From NCBI RefSeq assembly GCF_038246755.1, contig NZ_CP134706.1, positions 248,001-312,000 of the forward strand: DNA of 64,000 bases. Direction: 5' to 3'. Below the pieces are notes generated by a model that ran no database searches, was not told the origin of the DNA, and worked only from the letters and a program-made list of their open reading frames with translations. The position numbers and the translations under genes were made by a program. Source of the stretch: Micromonospora sp. FIMYZ51 (lineage in GTDB: Bacteria > Actinomycetota > Actinomycetes > Mycobacteriales > Micromonosporaceae). How positions within the stretch are numbered: the stretch's first letter is position 1; every line of letters begins with the position of its first letter. Positions 15,819 through 23,538 of the stretch are shown in pieces.

Positions 15819-16645
15819 ACCGGGTACGGGCGATCCAGCCGGCCACGATCGTCAAGGGCATCCTGCTGACGATCATCCTGGCCTGGGTACTGCTGCCGCT
15901 GTACTTCCTGTTCGCCGTGGCGTTCACCCCGAACGGCAGCACGCTTGACGGCTTCTCCATTCCGGACACGCTTACCAGCACGAACTTCATGTCGGTGCTG
16001 AGCGGCGCGAACATGATCTGGCCGTCGCTGATCAACAGCGTGGTGATCACGGTGGCGTCGACCGTCCTGGCACTGATCTTCGCGGTGCCGGCCGCGTACG
16101 GGCTGTCCCACCTGCAACACAAGCGGATGGGGCGGGGCCTCTACATGATGTCCTTCGTCCTGCGCGGCGTGCCGCCGGTGGCGCTGGTGATGCCCTACTA
16201 CGTCATCTTCAGCAAGGCCGAGCTGCTCAACACCATGACCGGTGTGATCATCGCGCTGGTGCCGCTGGCCCTGCCGTACTGCATCTGGACCATGCGGGTC
16301 TTCTTCGACGCCGTACCGGTGCAGGTGGAGGAGGCGGCCGGGGTGGACGGCGCCGGGGTGCTGCGTACCTTCTTCTCGGTGGTGCTGCCGATCGCCCGTC
16401 CGGGCATCGCGGCCACCGGCATCCTCGCCGCACTGCTGATCTTCGTCGACTACATCGTGGTGGCGACCCTGGCCGGCCCGGCGACGATGACCTTCCCGGT
16501 CTACGTCACCACCTTCCAGCAGGACTACCTCTCGCTGGTCGGCCCGATGGCCGCCGCCTCCATCGTCGGCGCCCTGCCGATGCTGCTGATGTTCGGCTTC
16601 TCCCAGCGCTACATGCTCCGCCTGGCCAACGCCGGCGTCCACTGA
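15815..16645 (+). CDS. Sugar ABC transporter permease (MalG/UgpE type)
   Basis: A 276-aa inner-membrane protein with six predicted helices and the EAA motif EEAAGVDGAGVLRTFFSVVLPIARPG. It pairs with the upstream permease to import the ligand bound by the lipoprotein at 13374. GTG at 15815 overlaps the previous stop (GTGA). An RBS-like AGAAGGGAA follows its stop and precedes the VOC gene, so transport and metabolism appear co-transcribed. Confidence 0.93.
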   Translation: MNRVRAIQPATIVKGILLTIILAWVLLPLYFLFAVAFTPNGSTLDGFSIPDTLTSTNFMSVLSGANMIWPSLINSVVITVASTVLALIFAVPAAYGLSHLQHKRMGRGLYMMSFVLRGVPPVALVMPYYVIFSKAELLNTMTGVIIALVPLALPYCIWTMRVFFDAVPVQVEEAAGVDGAGVLRTFFSVVLPIARPGIAATGILAALLIFVDYIVVATLAGPATMTFPVYVTTFQQDYLSLVGPMAAASIVGALPMLLMFGFSQRYMLRLANAGVH

Positions 16646-16658
16646 GAAGGGAATCGCC

Positions 16659-17081
16659 ATGCCACCCGAAGGCGCCACCGTGCGCGGCATCGACCACGTC
16701 GGCCTGGTGGTCCGCTCGCTGGACGCCGCCGTGCAGTTCTACGTCGAGGAACTGGGCATGACCGTCGAGGGCGACCGGGTCGAACTCGAGGGCCGGGACA
16801 CCGCCGTGCAGTTCCTGCAAGCCGGCACCGGCAAGGTCGAGCTGCTCGCGCCCACCACCGACACCGGGCCGCTGTCGCGCTTCCTGGACAAGCGCGGCGA
16901 GGGCCTGCACCACGTCTGCTACGAGCTGGCCGACATCCACGGCGCCGTACGCCGGCTCACCGACCGGGGAGTCCGGATGGTGGACGCCGAACCGTGGCGC
17001 AGCCCGCACGGCTGGGTCGCCTACCTGCATCCCGCCGCAGCCCACGGCTGCGCGATCGAGTTGAGGGAGCACTACCGATGA
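16659..17081 (+). CDS. VOC superfamily protein, methylmalonyl-CoA epimerase-like
   Basis: A 140-aa protein with paired beta-alpha-beta-beta-beta modules. Metal-ligand candidates are His14 in GIDHVGLVV, Glu in KVELLAP, His in GLHHVCYEL and Glu in AIELREH. Spacing and length match methylmalonyl-CoA epimerase/glyoxalase proteins, which use a divalent metal to move a proton next to a carbonyl or thioester. In a cluster rich in CoA enzymes an acyl-CoA epimerase or enediolate isomerase is plausible. Its TGA overlaps the following dehydrogenase ATG. The true substrate is unknown. Confidence 0.8.
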   Translation: MPPEGATVRGIDHVGLVVRSLDAAVQFYVEELGMTVEGDRVELEGRDTAVQFLQAGTGKVELLAPTTDTGPLSRFLDKRGEGLHHVCYELADIHGAVRRLTDRGVRMVDAEPWRSPHGWVAYLHPAAAHGCAIELREHYR

Positions 17082-18109
17082 GCGACGTCCTCCGCTGGGG
17101 CATCCTCGGCGCAGCCAAGATCGTCGAAGCCGAGATGGGGCCGGCGATGCTGCGCTCGCCCCGCAACACGGTGCGGGCGGTGGCCAGCCGGCGCCTGGAC
17201 GCGGCCGAGAAGCTTGCCGCTGCCCTGGACGCCCCGGTCGCCTACGACTCCTACCCGCAGGTGCTGGCCGACCCCGAGGTCGACGCCGTCTACGTGGCGG
17301 TGCCGAACGCCCTGCACGTCGACTGGGCGATCGCCGCGCTGGAGGCCGGCAAGCACGTGCTGTGCGAGAAGCCGATGGCGATGAGCGCCGACGACGTACG
17401 CCGGATGAACACCGCCGCGAGCCGGGCGGACCGGGTGCTGATGGAGGCGTTCATGTGGCGCTTCCACCCACGGGTGGAGAAGGTGCTCGCCATGCTCGCC
17501 GACGGCGCCCTCGGTGAGCTTCGGCTGGTCCGGGCCACGTACACGTTCGACCTGGCCGCCGCCGGTGACGTGCGCAGCGGATCGGTGGACGAGGACCTGC
17601 GCCTCAACCCCGACCTCGGCGGCGGGGTGATCAGCGACCTCGGGGCGTACTGCGTGAGCGGGCTGCGCACCTACGCGGGCGGCCGGGCGGTGTCGGTCCG
17701 CAGCTGGTGCAGTTCCGCGCCGGGGCGGGCGGTCGAGACCACCGTCTCCGGTCAGGTGACCTTCGACAACGGGGTGACCGGCCAGTTCTACGCCGCGCTT
17801 GACGTCCCGGGCGGCGGCCAGGTCGAGATCCTCGGCACCGGCGGACGGATCCGGATGTCGAACGCATTCCGCATCCGCGCCGCACAGGCGCCCTTCGACA
17901 TCGAGCGGCAGCTCCCGGACGGCACCTGGACCAGTGAGTCCACGCCCTTCGTGGACCAGTACGAGGCGGAGATCGACCACTTCGCCGCAGTGGTGCTCGA
18001 CGGCGTACCGCAGCGGATCACGCCGACGGACGCCCTGGACAACGCGTTGACGCTGGACGCCATCCGGCGTGCCTGCGACGAGGGAGAGGTCACGGTGAGC
18101 CAGCGATGA
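17078..18109 (+). CDS. Gfo/Idh/MocA family NAD(P)-dependent oxidoreductase
   Basis: A 343-aa dehydrogenase. The N-terminal Rossmann fold starts GILGAAKI (8-15), and the family EKP motif with catalytic Lys98 lies in HVLCEKPMAM. A C-terminal alpha/beta substrate domain contains RFHPRVEKV and LGGGVISDLGAYCV. The family oxidises a hydroxyl on sugars, inositols and related polyols. It overlaps the VOC gene and the next SDR gene by 4 bp each. A second member (25883) closes the operon, so two different hydroxyls, or both directions of an epimerisation, may be handled. Confidence 0.92.
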   Translation: MSDVLRWGILGAAKIVEAEMGPAMLRSPRNTVRAVASRRLDAAEKLAAALDAPVAYDSYPQVLADPEVDAVYVAVPNALHVDWAIAALEAGKHVLCEKPMAMSADDVRRMNTAASRADRVLMEAFMWRFHPRVEKVLAMLADGALGELRLVRATYTFDLAAAGDVRSGSVDEDLRLNPDLGGGVISDLGAYCVSGLRTYAGGRAVSVRSWCSSAPGRAVETTVSGQVTFDNGVTGQFYAALDVPGGGQVEILGTGGRIRMSNAFRIRAAQAPFDIERQLPDGTWTSESTPFVDQYEAEIDHFAAVVLDGVPQRITPTDALDNALTLDAIRRACDEGEVTVSQR

Positions 18110-18873
18110 CACTCACGGGAAAAGTGGTGATCGTGGCGGGTGCCGCCGGGGCGCAGGGCCGGGTGGCCGCCCGGCTGTTCGCCGCCTCCGGTGCGGCAGT
18201 GGTCCTGGCCGATCTTTCCGCCGACGCCCTGGCCGAGGTGGCCGACGAGATCACCGGAGCTGGTGGCAGCGCCCTCGCGGTGCCGACCGACATCGCCGAC
18301 GAGGAGTCCTGGCAGCAGCTGGTCGACCGCACCGTCGCCGAGTACGGCCGGCTGACCGGGCTGGCCAACTACGCGGCGGTGCTGAGCCGGGCCGGTGCCG
18401 AGACCACCGCACTGGAGGTCTGGGAACGCACCCTGCGGATCAACCTGACCGGTGCCTGGCTGGGCGTGAAGGCGGCCGTGCCGGCGATGCGCGCGGCCGG
18501 TGGCGGCTCGATCGTCAACGTCGGCTCGGTCGACGGGCTGGTCGGCCGGGGCGGCGGCACCGCGTACCAGGCGTCCAAGGGCGGCATGCGGCTGCTCAGC
18601 AAGTCGGCGGCCACCGAGTTCGCCGCCCAGGGCATCCGGGTCAACAGCGTGCACCCCGGACCGATGCGCAACCGGATGACGCAGGTGGTCGGCCCGAAGG
18701 CGGACGCGAGCGGCATCGCGGCGTTGGAGGCCCGGCTGGTCGCGCAGGTGCCCGTCGGGCGGCTCGGTCAGCCCGAGGACATCGCGTACGCGGTCCGCTT
18801 CCTCCTCTCCGACGAGGCGAGCTTCATCACCGGTGTCGACCTGCCGGTCGACGGCGGCCTGACGGCGCAGTGA
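18106..18873 (+). CDS. Short-chain dehydrogenase/reductase (SDR)
   Basis: A 255-aa classical SDR. It has the nucleotide motif AGAAGAQG (11-18), a D-D after beta-3, Asn at NYAA, and the catalytic triad Ser141-Tyr154-Lys158 (YQASK). The C-terminus LPVDGGLTAQ is typical. The Asp at the end of beta-2 (VVLADLSAD) favours NAD(H). It oxidises or reduces an alcohol/ketone in the same pathway as the overlapping Gfo/Idh gene. It is one of three SDRs in the operon; the division of labour is not evident. Confidence 0.92.
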   Translation: MTLTGKVVIVAGAAGAQGRVAARLFAASGAAVVLADLSADALAEVADEITGAGGSALAVPTDIADEESWQQLVDRTVAEYGRLTGLANYAAVLSRAGAETTALEVWERTLRINLTGAWLGVKAAVPAMRAAGGGSIVNVGSVDGLVGRGGGTAYQASKGGMRLLSKSAATEFAAQGIRVNSVHPGPMRNRMTQVVGPKADASGIAALEARLVAQVPVGRLGQPEDIAYAVRFLLSDEASFITGVDLPVDGGLTAQ

Positions 18874-18904
18874 AACCGGCCCCAGCGACAGTGAAAGGCG
18901 AGCG

Positions 18905-19822
18905 ATGAGAGCGACAAGCAAGCTGACCACCCTCACCGAGGCGGTCCGGCTCGTCCAGCCCGGTTCGAGTCTGAGCTTCAGCGGCTTCGGTCATGCCGGG
19001 CACCCGCTGGCCTTCGTCCGGGAGCTGATCCGCCAGGGCACCGACGACCTCACCCTGCACGCCATCGCGGAGTGCTGGCCGGCGGAGTTTCTGGTGGCCA
19101 ACGGCCGGGTGTCCCGGATCAACCTGTCCAACCTGATGTTCGAGGGCCTCGGCCGGTGCCGGGCGATCAGCCGCGCGGTCGAGGAGGGCGAGGTGGCGGT
19201 CGACGACCACAGCCACCTGGCGCTCTCCCTGCGGCTGCTGGCCGGTGCCTGGAACGTGCCGTTCCTGCCGGTGCGGTCGATGGCCGGCAGCGACCTGGTC
19301 GCCGTGCAGACCGGCGTGGCCCCCAAGTACGCGCAGGTCCGCTCACCGTTCACCGACAACGAGGTCGGTGCGGTGGCGGCCCTGCGTCCAGACGTCGCCG
19401 TGATCCACGTCAACCAGGCCGACGAGCAGGGCAACGGCATCGTGTCCGGTGCCATCTCGGTGATCGACGCCCAGGTGCGGGCCGCCCGCAAGGTGGTGGT
19501 CACCGCCGAGCGGATCGTCTCGGCCGACGAGATCACCGCGGCGAACCAGGTGGTCACCGTGCCCGGCATCTTCGTGGACGCGGTGGTGCACACGCCGTAC
19601 GGCGCGCATCCGGGCGGCATGTACGACGAGTACGACGAGGATTCGGCCGCGATGTCCACCTACTACGAGGCGTCCCGCTCCCGCCAGGCGCTTGTGGACT
19701 ACTTCGCCGAGCACCTGTTCGGCCACGCCGACCATGCGTCGTACCTGAACGCGCTCGGCAGCCGACGCCTGTTCAGCCTGCGCGTCGACCCGGCCCTGAA
19801 GATCGCCAGGGGGACGAAGTGA
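18905..19822 (+). CDS. CoA-transferase subunit A, first pair
   Basis: A 305-aa alpha subunit of the class I (GctA/IpdA-like) CoA-transferase family: SFSGFGHAGHPLAFVRELI near the N-terminus, LPFLP-type segment VPFLPVRSMAGSDL, HVNQADEQGNG and the C-terminal Tyr/Arg-rich EASRSRQALVDYF. Where IpdA has its essential Glu105, this protein has His104 (DDHSHL). Its partner carries the catalytic Glu, so this looks like a genuine CoA-transferase that moves CoA from a donor thioester to a carboxylate. It starts 31 bp after the SDR with an AAAGGCGAG ribosome-binding site and overlaps its beta-subunit gene by 4 bp. Confidence 0.9.
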   Translation: MRATSKLTTLTEAVRLVQPGSSLSFSGFGHAGHPLAFVRELIRQGTDDLTLHAIAECWPAEFLVANGRVSRINLSNLMFEGLGRCRAISRAVEEGEVAVDDHSHLALSLRLLAGAWNVPFLPVRSMAGSDLVAVQTGVAPKYAQVRSPFTDNEVGAVAALRPDVAVIHVNQADEQGNGIVSGAISVIDAQVRAARKVVVTAERIVSADEITAANQVVTVPGIFVDAVVHTPYGAHPGGMYDEYDEDSAAMSTYYEASRSRQALVDYFAEHLFGHADHASYLNALGSRRLFSLRVDPALKIARGTK

Positions 19823-20574
19823 CCTGCTCCAAGGACGAGATCATGACGGTGGCCACCGGCCGCTACATCGCCGACGGCGACACCGTCTTCATCGGTACCG
19901 GGCTGCCGATGGTGGCCGCGTACCTGGCCAAGGCGACGCACGCGCCGAACGTGGCGCTGATGTTCGAGTCCGGCGTGCTGGACCCGCGACCGCGCAGCAT
20001 CGCCAAGGCGGTCGGCGACCCACGGCTCGTCTCCACCGCCCGCCGGGTCAGCGGCATGCTGGACAGCCTGCTGATGCTGCACGGCGGCCGGGTCGACCTG
20101 GGGGTGCTCGGCTGCGCCCAGGTCGACCGGTTCGGCAACATCAACACCACCGCGATCGGGTCGTACCAGAAGCCGTCCACCCGGCTGCCGGGCAGCGGCG
20201 GCGCCAACGACATCGCCAGCTGTGCCCGACAGCACCTGATCGTCACCCGGCACAACCGCCGCACCTTCGTGGAGACCGTCGACTACCTCACCACCCCCGG
20301 GTACCTGACCGGCCCCGGTGCCCGCGAGCGGGCCGGACTGCCCGGCGGCGGCCCGATCGGCGTCGTCACCGACCTGTGCGTGTTCGGCTTCGACCCGCAG
20401 ACCTGCGAGATGGTCGTCGAGTCGGTGCATCCCGGTGTCTCGCTTGACGACGTCCGCGCGGCCACCGCCTTCGAGCTGACCGTCTCTCCCGACCTGCACG
20501 AAACCGTCGCGCCCACCGCGGACGAACTCGACATCCTACGTACCCGCATCGACCCCGACGGCGTCTACCTGTGA
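19819..20574 (+). CDS. CoA-transferase subunit B, first pair
   Basis: A 251-aa beta subunit. The segment VALMFESGVLD places Glu50 in the ESG/ENG active-site motif that forms the glutamyl-CoA thioester in glutaconate-type CoA-transferases. LGVLGCAQVDRFGNINTTAIG and GGGPIGVVTDLCVFGFD are further family hallmarks. GTG at 19819 overlaps the alpha stop. With the upstream subunit it should form an active alpha2beta2 enzyme. A hydroxy-, keto- or dicarboxylic acid made by the dehydrogenases is the likely acceptor. Confidence 0.9.
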   Translation: MTCSKDEIMTVATGRYIADGDTVFIGTGLPMVAAYLAKATHAPNVALMFESGVLDPRPRSIAKAVGDPRLVSTARRVSGMLDSLLMLHGGRVDLGVLGCAQVDRFGNINTTAIGSYQKPSTRLPGSGGANDIASCARQHLIVTRHNRRTFVETVDYLTTPGYLTGPGARERAGLPGGGPIGVVTDLCVFGFDPQTCEMVVESVHPGVSLDDVRAATAFELTVSPDLHETVAPTADELDILRTRIDPDGVYL

Positions 20575-20597
20575 CCCGTACCCGAGAAGGAGGATCC

Positions 20598-21524
20598 GTG
20601 CCCGGATCACGCATCCCGGAGCGCCTCATCAGTGTGCAAGAGGCGGTTTCCGGCATTCCCGACGGCGCGACCGTCGCGATCGGCGGCCACACCCTGCGCC
20701 GCCACCCGATGGCCCTGGTCCGGGAGCTCATCCGCCAGCGCAAGCGCAACCTGCACCTGCTCGGCTGGAACAACGGCATCGACTTCGACATGCTGATCGG
20801 TGCCGGGGTGGCCCGGGTGATCGAGACGTCCTACGTCGGCATGGGCCCGCTCGGCCTGGCGCGCAACCTGCGCCGGGGCGTCGAGTCCGGCGCGGTCGAG
20901 ACGATCGACCACTCCGAGACCACGGCGATCGACATGTTCCGGGCCACCGCGCTCGGCGTCGACTTCCTGCCCAACCGCACCCCGCTCGGCACCGACCTGA
21001 TGACCTACAACGACGGGCTGGTCGAGATCACCTCGCCGTTCACCGGTCAGACGTACGCGGCGGTGCGCGGTGTGGAGCCGGACTTCGCGATCCTGCACGC
21101 GCACGCCGCCGACGTGCACGGCAACGTCCAGCTGGACGAGGCCAACTGGGGCGACAACACGGTCGACCCCTTCATCGGCCGGGCCGCCAAGCAGGTAATC
21201 GTCTCGGTCGAGGAGATCGTCAGCACCGACCACATCCGGTCCAACCCGCGCCGGACGTTCCTGCCGCGCGAGTACGTGACCGCGGTGGTGCACGCCCCGT
21301 TCGGCGCGCACCCCTGCTGCTGCGACGCCCGGTACGGGTACGACCAGGACGAGCTGCGCCGCTACTACGAGGCGTCCCGGTCCGCCGAGACCTTCGAGGC
21401 GTACCTGGAGGACCGGGTCACCTCGGTCGGCGACCACTGGGAGTACCTCGACAAGGTCGGCGTGGCCGGCCTGCTCACCACCGCCACCCGCACCTCGAAC
21501 GTCAAGGGAGCTGAGCGCGCATGA
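20598..21524 (+). CDS. CoA-transferase-like subunit A, second pair (IpdA-like)
   Basis: A 308-aa protein of the same fold: VAIGGHTLRRHPMALVRELI, VDFLPNRTPLGTDL, HAHAADVHGNVQLDEANWGDN. GTG at 20598 is chosen because GAAGGAGG lies 4 bases upstream; GTG at 20571 would overlap the previous gene but lacks this signal. In an ungapped alignment with IpdA (recalled from memory) Glu107 falls on IpdA Glu105, the residue that drives C-C bond hydrolysis in cholesterol ring degradation; the first pair has His there. This suggests a hydrolase acting on a cyclic or branched beta-dicarbonyl CoA thioester rather than a transferase. HPCCCDARYG (three adjacent Cys) is unusual. Confidence 0.82.
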   Translation: MPGSRIPERLISVQEAVSGIPDGATVAIGGHTLRRHPMALVRELIRQRKRNLHLLGWNNGIDFDMLIGAGVARVIETSYVGMGPLGLARNLRRGVESGAVETIDHSETTAIDMFRATALGVDFLPNRTPLGTDLMTYNDGLVEITSPFTGQTYAAVRGVEPDFAILHAHAADVHGNVQLDEANWGDNTVDPFIGRAAKQVIVSVEEIVSTDHIRSNPRRTFLPREYVTAVVHAPFGAHPCCCDARYGYDQDELRRYYEASRSAETFEAYLEDRVTSVGDHWEYLDKVGVAGLLTTATRTSNVKGAERA

Positions 21525-22318
21525 ACTGCACCATCGAGGAGCTGCTCAGCGCCCGGGTCTCGGCCGAACTGGAGGACGGCGGGCTCGGCTTCATCGGCCT
21601 CGGCACCGGCGGGCGGTCCTTCGCCTTCGCGGTCGGCATCCCCTCGGTCGCGGTCGCCCTGGCGCACCGGCGCGGCATCGACTTCATCGCCCAGTACGGC
21701 GTGGCCCTGGAGCCGGACATCGAGAACGCGCCGCGCTGCTTCGAGGACCGCAACCTGCTCACCTGGCCGGCGTCGGCGAACCTGCCGGTGGAGACCTGCC
21801 TGGACGGGTTCAAGCGCGGCAAGATGAGCGTCGGCTTCATCTCCGGCGCGCAGATCGACAAGTACGGCAACCTGAACAGCGTGGCGATCGGCGACTACCG
21901 GAAGCCGAAGGTACGGCTGGTCGGCGGCATCGCGCAGCCGGACCACGCGGCAAACGCCAAGCGTACGATCATCATCCTGCCGCACGCCCGGCGTACCTTC
22001 GTGGAGAAGGTCGACTACCGGTCGGCCTTCGGCTACGGCGACGGCCCGGGGCACCGGGAGCGGCTGGGTCTGATCGGCGGCGGCCCGGCCAAGGTCTTCA
22101 CCGACCTGGCGGTCCTCGACTTCCACCCGGAGTCGAAGCTGATGCGCGTGGTCTCCCTGCACCCCGGCGTGACCAGGGAGCAGCTCGTCGAGGAGACCGG
22201 CTTCGAGCTGATCTGGCCGGACGAGGTGCCCACCACGACCGAGCCGACCGAGGCGGAACTGACGGCGATCCGTGAGATCGACCCGGACGGTGCCTTCCTC
22301 AACGGCAGGATCTTCTAG
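21521..22318 (+). CDS. CoA-transferase-like subunit B, second pair, lacking catalytic Glu (IpdB-like)
   Basis: A 265-aa beta subunit, homologous to the first-pair beta along its length (ISGAQIDKYGNLNSVAIGDYRKP, RRTFVEKVDY, GGGPAKVFTDLAVLDFHPES). The active-site tripeptide ESG is replaced by Gln58-Tyr-Gly (FIAQYGVALEPD), so it cannot form the glutamyl-CoA intermediate. Loss of this Glu is a known property of IpdB. Together with Glu107 in the alpha partner the pair looks like a CoA-dependent hydrolase. It overlaps the alpha stop by 4 bp, and its TAG is immediately followed by the SDR ATG. Confidence 0.82.
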   Translation: MNCTIEELLSARVSAELEDGGLGFIGLGTGGRSFAFAVGIPSVAVALAHRRGIDFIAQYGVALEPDIENAPRCFEDRNLLTWPASANLPVETCLDGFKRGKMSVGFISGAQIDKYGNLNSVAIGDYRKPKVRLVGGIAQPDHAANAKRTIIILPHARRTFVEKVDYRSAFGYGDGPGHRERLGLIGGGPAKVFTDLAVLDFHPESKLMRVVSLHPGVTREQLVEETGFELIWPDEVPTTTEPTEAELTAIREIDPDGAFLNGRIF

Positions 22319-23068
22319 ATGACCGCGCCGTCCTCGCTCGCCGGCCGGGTGTACGTCGTCACCGGGGGGACCCGGGGCATCGGCGCGGCCATCGCACAGG
22401 GACTGCTCGACGTCGGGGCCCGGGTCTGCGTGCTGGCCCGGGACCCTGACCCGGGTGACGGCGAGCAGACGCTCGGCGTACCGGTGGACCTGGCCGAGCC
22501 GGCGACCGTCGCCGCCGCCTTCGACCGGGTGGTCGCCGCGTGGGGCCGGATCGACGGCCTGGTCAACAACGCCGGGATCAGCAAGGTGGGCCCGACACTT
22601 GAGTACGACCTGGCCGACTTCGCCCGCATCCTCGACGTCAACGTGACAGGTCTGTTCGCCTGCTCGCAGGCGGCTGCCCGGGTGATGGCGAAGCAGGGCG
22701 GCGGCAGCATCGTGTCGATCGCCTCGATGACCTCCTTCACCGGCCAGCCGCAACGGGCGGCGTACATCGCCTCCAAGTCGGCGGTGCTCGGCCTGACCCG
22801 GGCGCTGGCCAACGACTGGGGTCCGCTCGGCATCCGGGTGAACGCGGTCGCGCCCGGCTACATCCGTACCGACCTCACCGGCGACCTGATCGAGCGCGGC
22901 GTGCTCGACGTCGACGCCATCGCGGCTCGGGCGCCGCTGGGCCGGTTCGGGCAACCCGCCGACGTGGTGGGCGCGGTGCTCTTCCTCCTCTCCGACCAGG
23001 CCGGTTACACGACCGGCCAGGCGATCGTGGTGGACGGCGGCTGGACCGTGAACGGGTACTTCAAGTGA
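22319..23068 (+). CDS. Short-chain dehydrogenase/reductase (SDR)
   Basis: A 249-aa classical SDR with TGGTRGIG (15-22), NNAG (83-86) and the triad Ser136-Tyr149-Lys153 (YIASK); it ends GQAIVVDGGWTVNGYFK. It resembles FabG/3-oxoacyl reductase-type enzymes. Beside a MaoC hydratase and an acyl-CoA ligase it could carry out the hydroxyacyl-CoA dehydrogenase step of a beta-oxidation-like sequence. A short residue loop (RDPDPGDGEQ) follows beta-2 and gives no clear cofactor preference. The ATG directly abuts the preceding TAG, and the stop overlaps the MaoC start. Confidence 0.9.
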   Translation: MTAPSSLAGRVYVVTGGTRGIGAAIAQGLLDVGARVCVLARDPDPGDGEQTLGVPVDLAEPATVAAAFDRVVAAWGRIDGLVNNAGISKVGPTLEYDLADFARILDVNVTGLFACSQAAARVMAKQGGGSIVSIASMTSFTGQPQRAAYIASKSAVLGLTRALANDWGPLGIRVNAVAPGYIRTDLTGDLIERGVLDVDAIAARAPLGRFGQPADVVGAVLFLLSDQAGYTTGQAIVVDGGWTVNGYFK

Positions 23069-23538
23069 CCACGCGGGTGCCGATGGCCGAGTTGCCGACC
23101 CTGGTGGGGCGGCAACTCGGACCCACCGCGCCGGTCCTGGTCGACCAGGACCGGATCGACAGGTTCGCCCACTGCACGCTTGACGACCAGTGGATCCATG
23201 TCGACCCGGTACGGGCCGCCGTCGGCCCGTTCGGCACCACCATCGGTCACGGTTTTCTCACTCTGTCGCTGCTCTCCCACTTCTTCGGCGAGCTGCTGGC
23301 CGTCGATGACGCCGCGCTGGCGATCAACTACGGCCTGGAACGGGTCCGCTTCCCAGCGGCGGTCACCAGCGGTTCGCTGCTGTCCGCGACGGCCGAGGTC
23401 CGGCAGGTACGCCCGGAGACCGGCTTCACCATGGTCACCACCCGGGTCACCATGCGCGCCGAGGGGTCGGAGAAACCGTGCTGCGTCGCGGACTGCGTGA
23501 CGCGCTTCGTCGCCCATCCGTCGGAGGCCGGCTCATGA
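23065..23538 (+). CDS. MaoC-like (R)-specific enoyl-CoA hydratase/dehydratase
   Basis: A 157-aa single hot-dog protein. The hydratase-2 motif is present: Asp and His in QWIHVDPVRAAVGPFGTTIGHGFLTLSLLS, with the following Gly-rich turn. It would add or remove water across a 2-enoyl-CoA. In this operon it may dehydrate a polyhydroxyacyl-CoA, preparing it for reduction or hydrolysis. GTG at 23065 overlaps the SDR stop, and its TGA overlaps the ligase ATG. It is normal length for the single-domain family. Confidence 0.9.
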   Translation: MTTRVPMAELPTLVGRQLGPTAPVLVDQDRIDRFAHCTLDDQWIHVDPVRAAVGPFGTTIGHGFLTLSLLSHFFGELLAVDDAALAINYGLERVRFPAAVTSGSLLSATAEVRQVRPETGFTMVTTRVTMRAEGSEKPCCVADCVTRFVAHPSEAGS

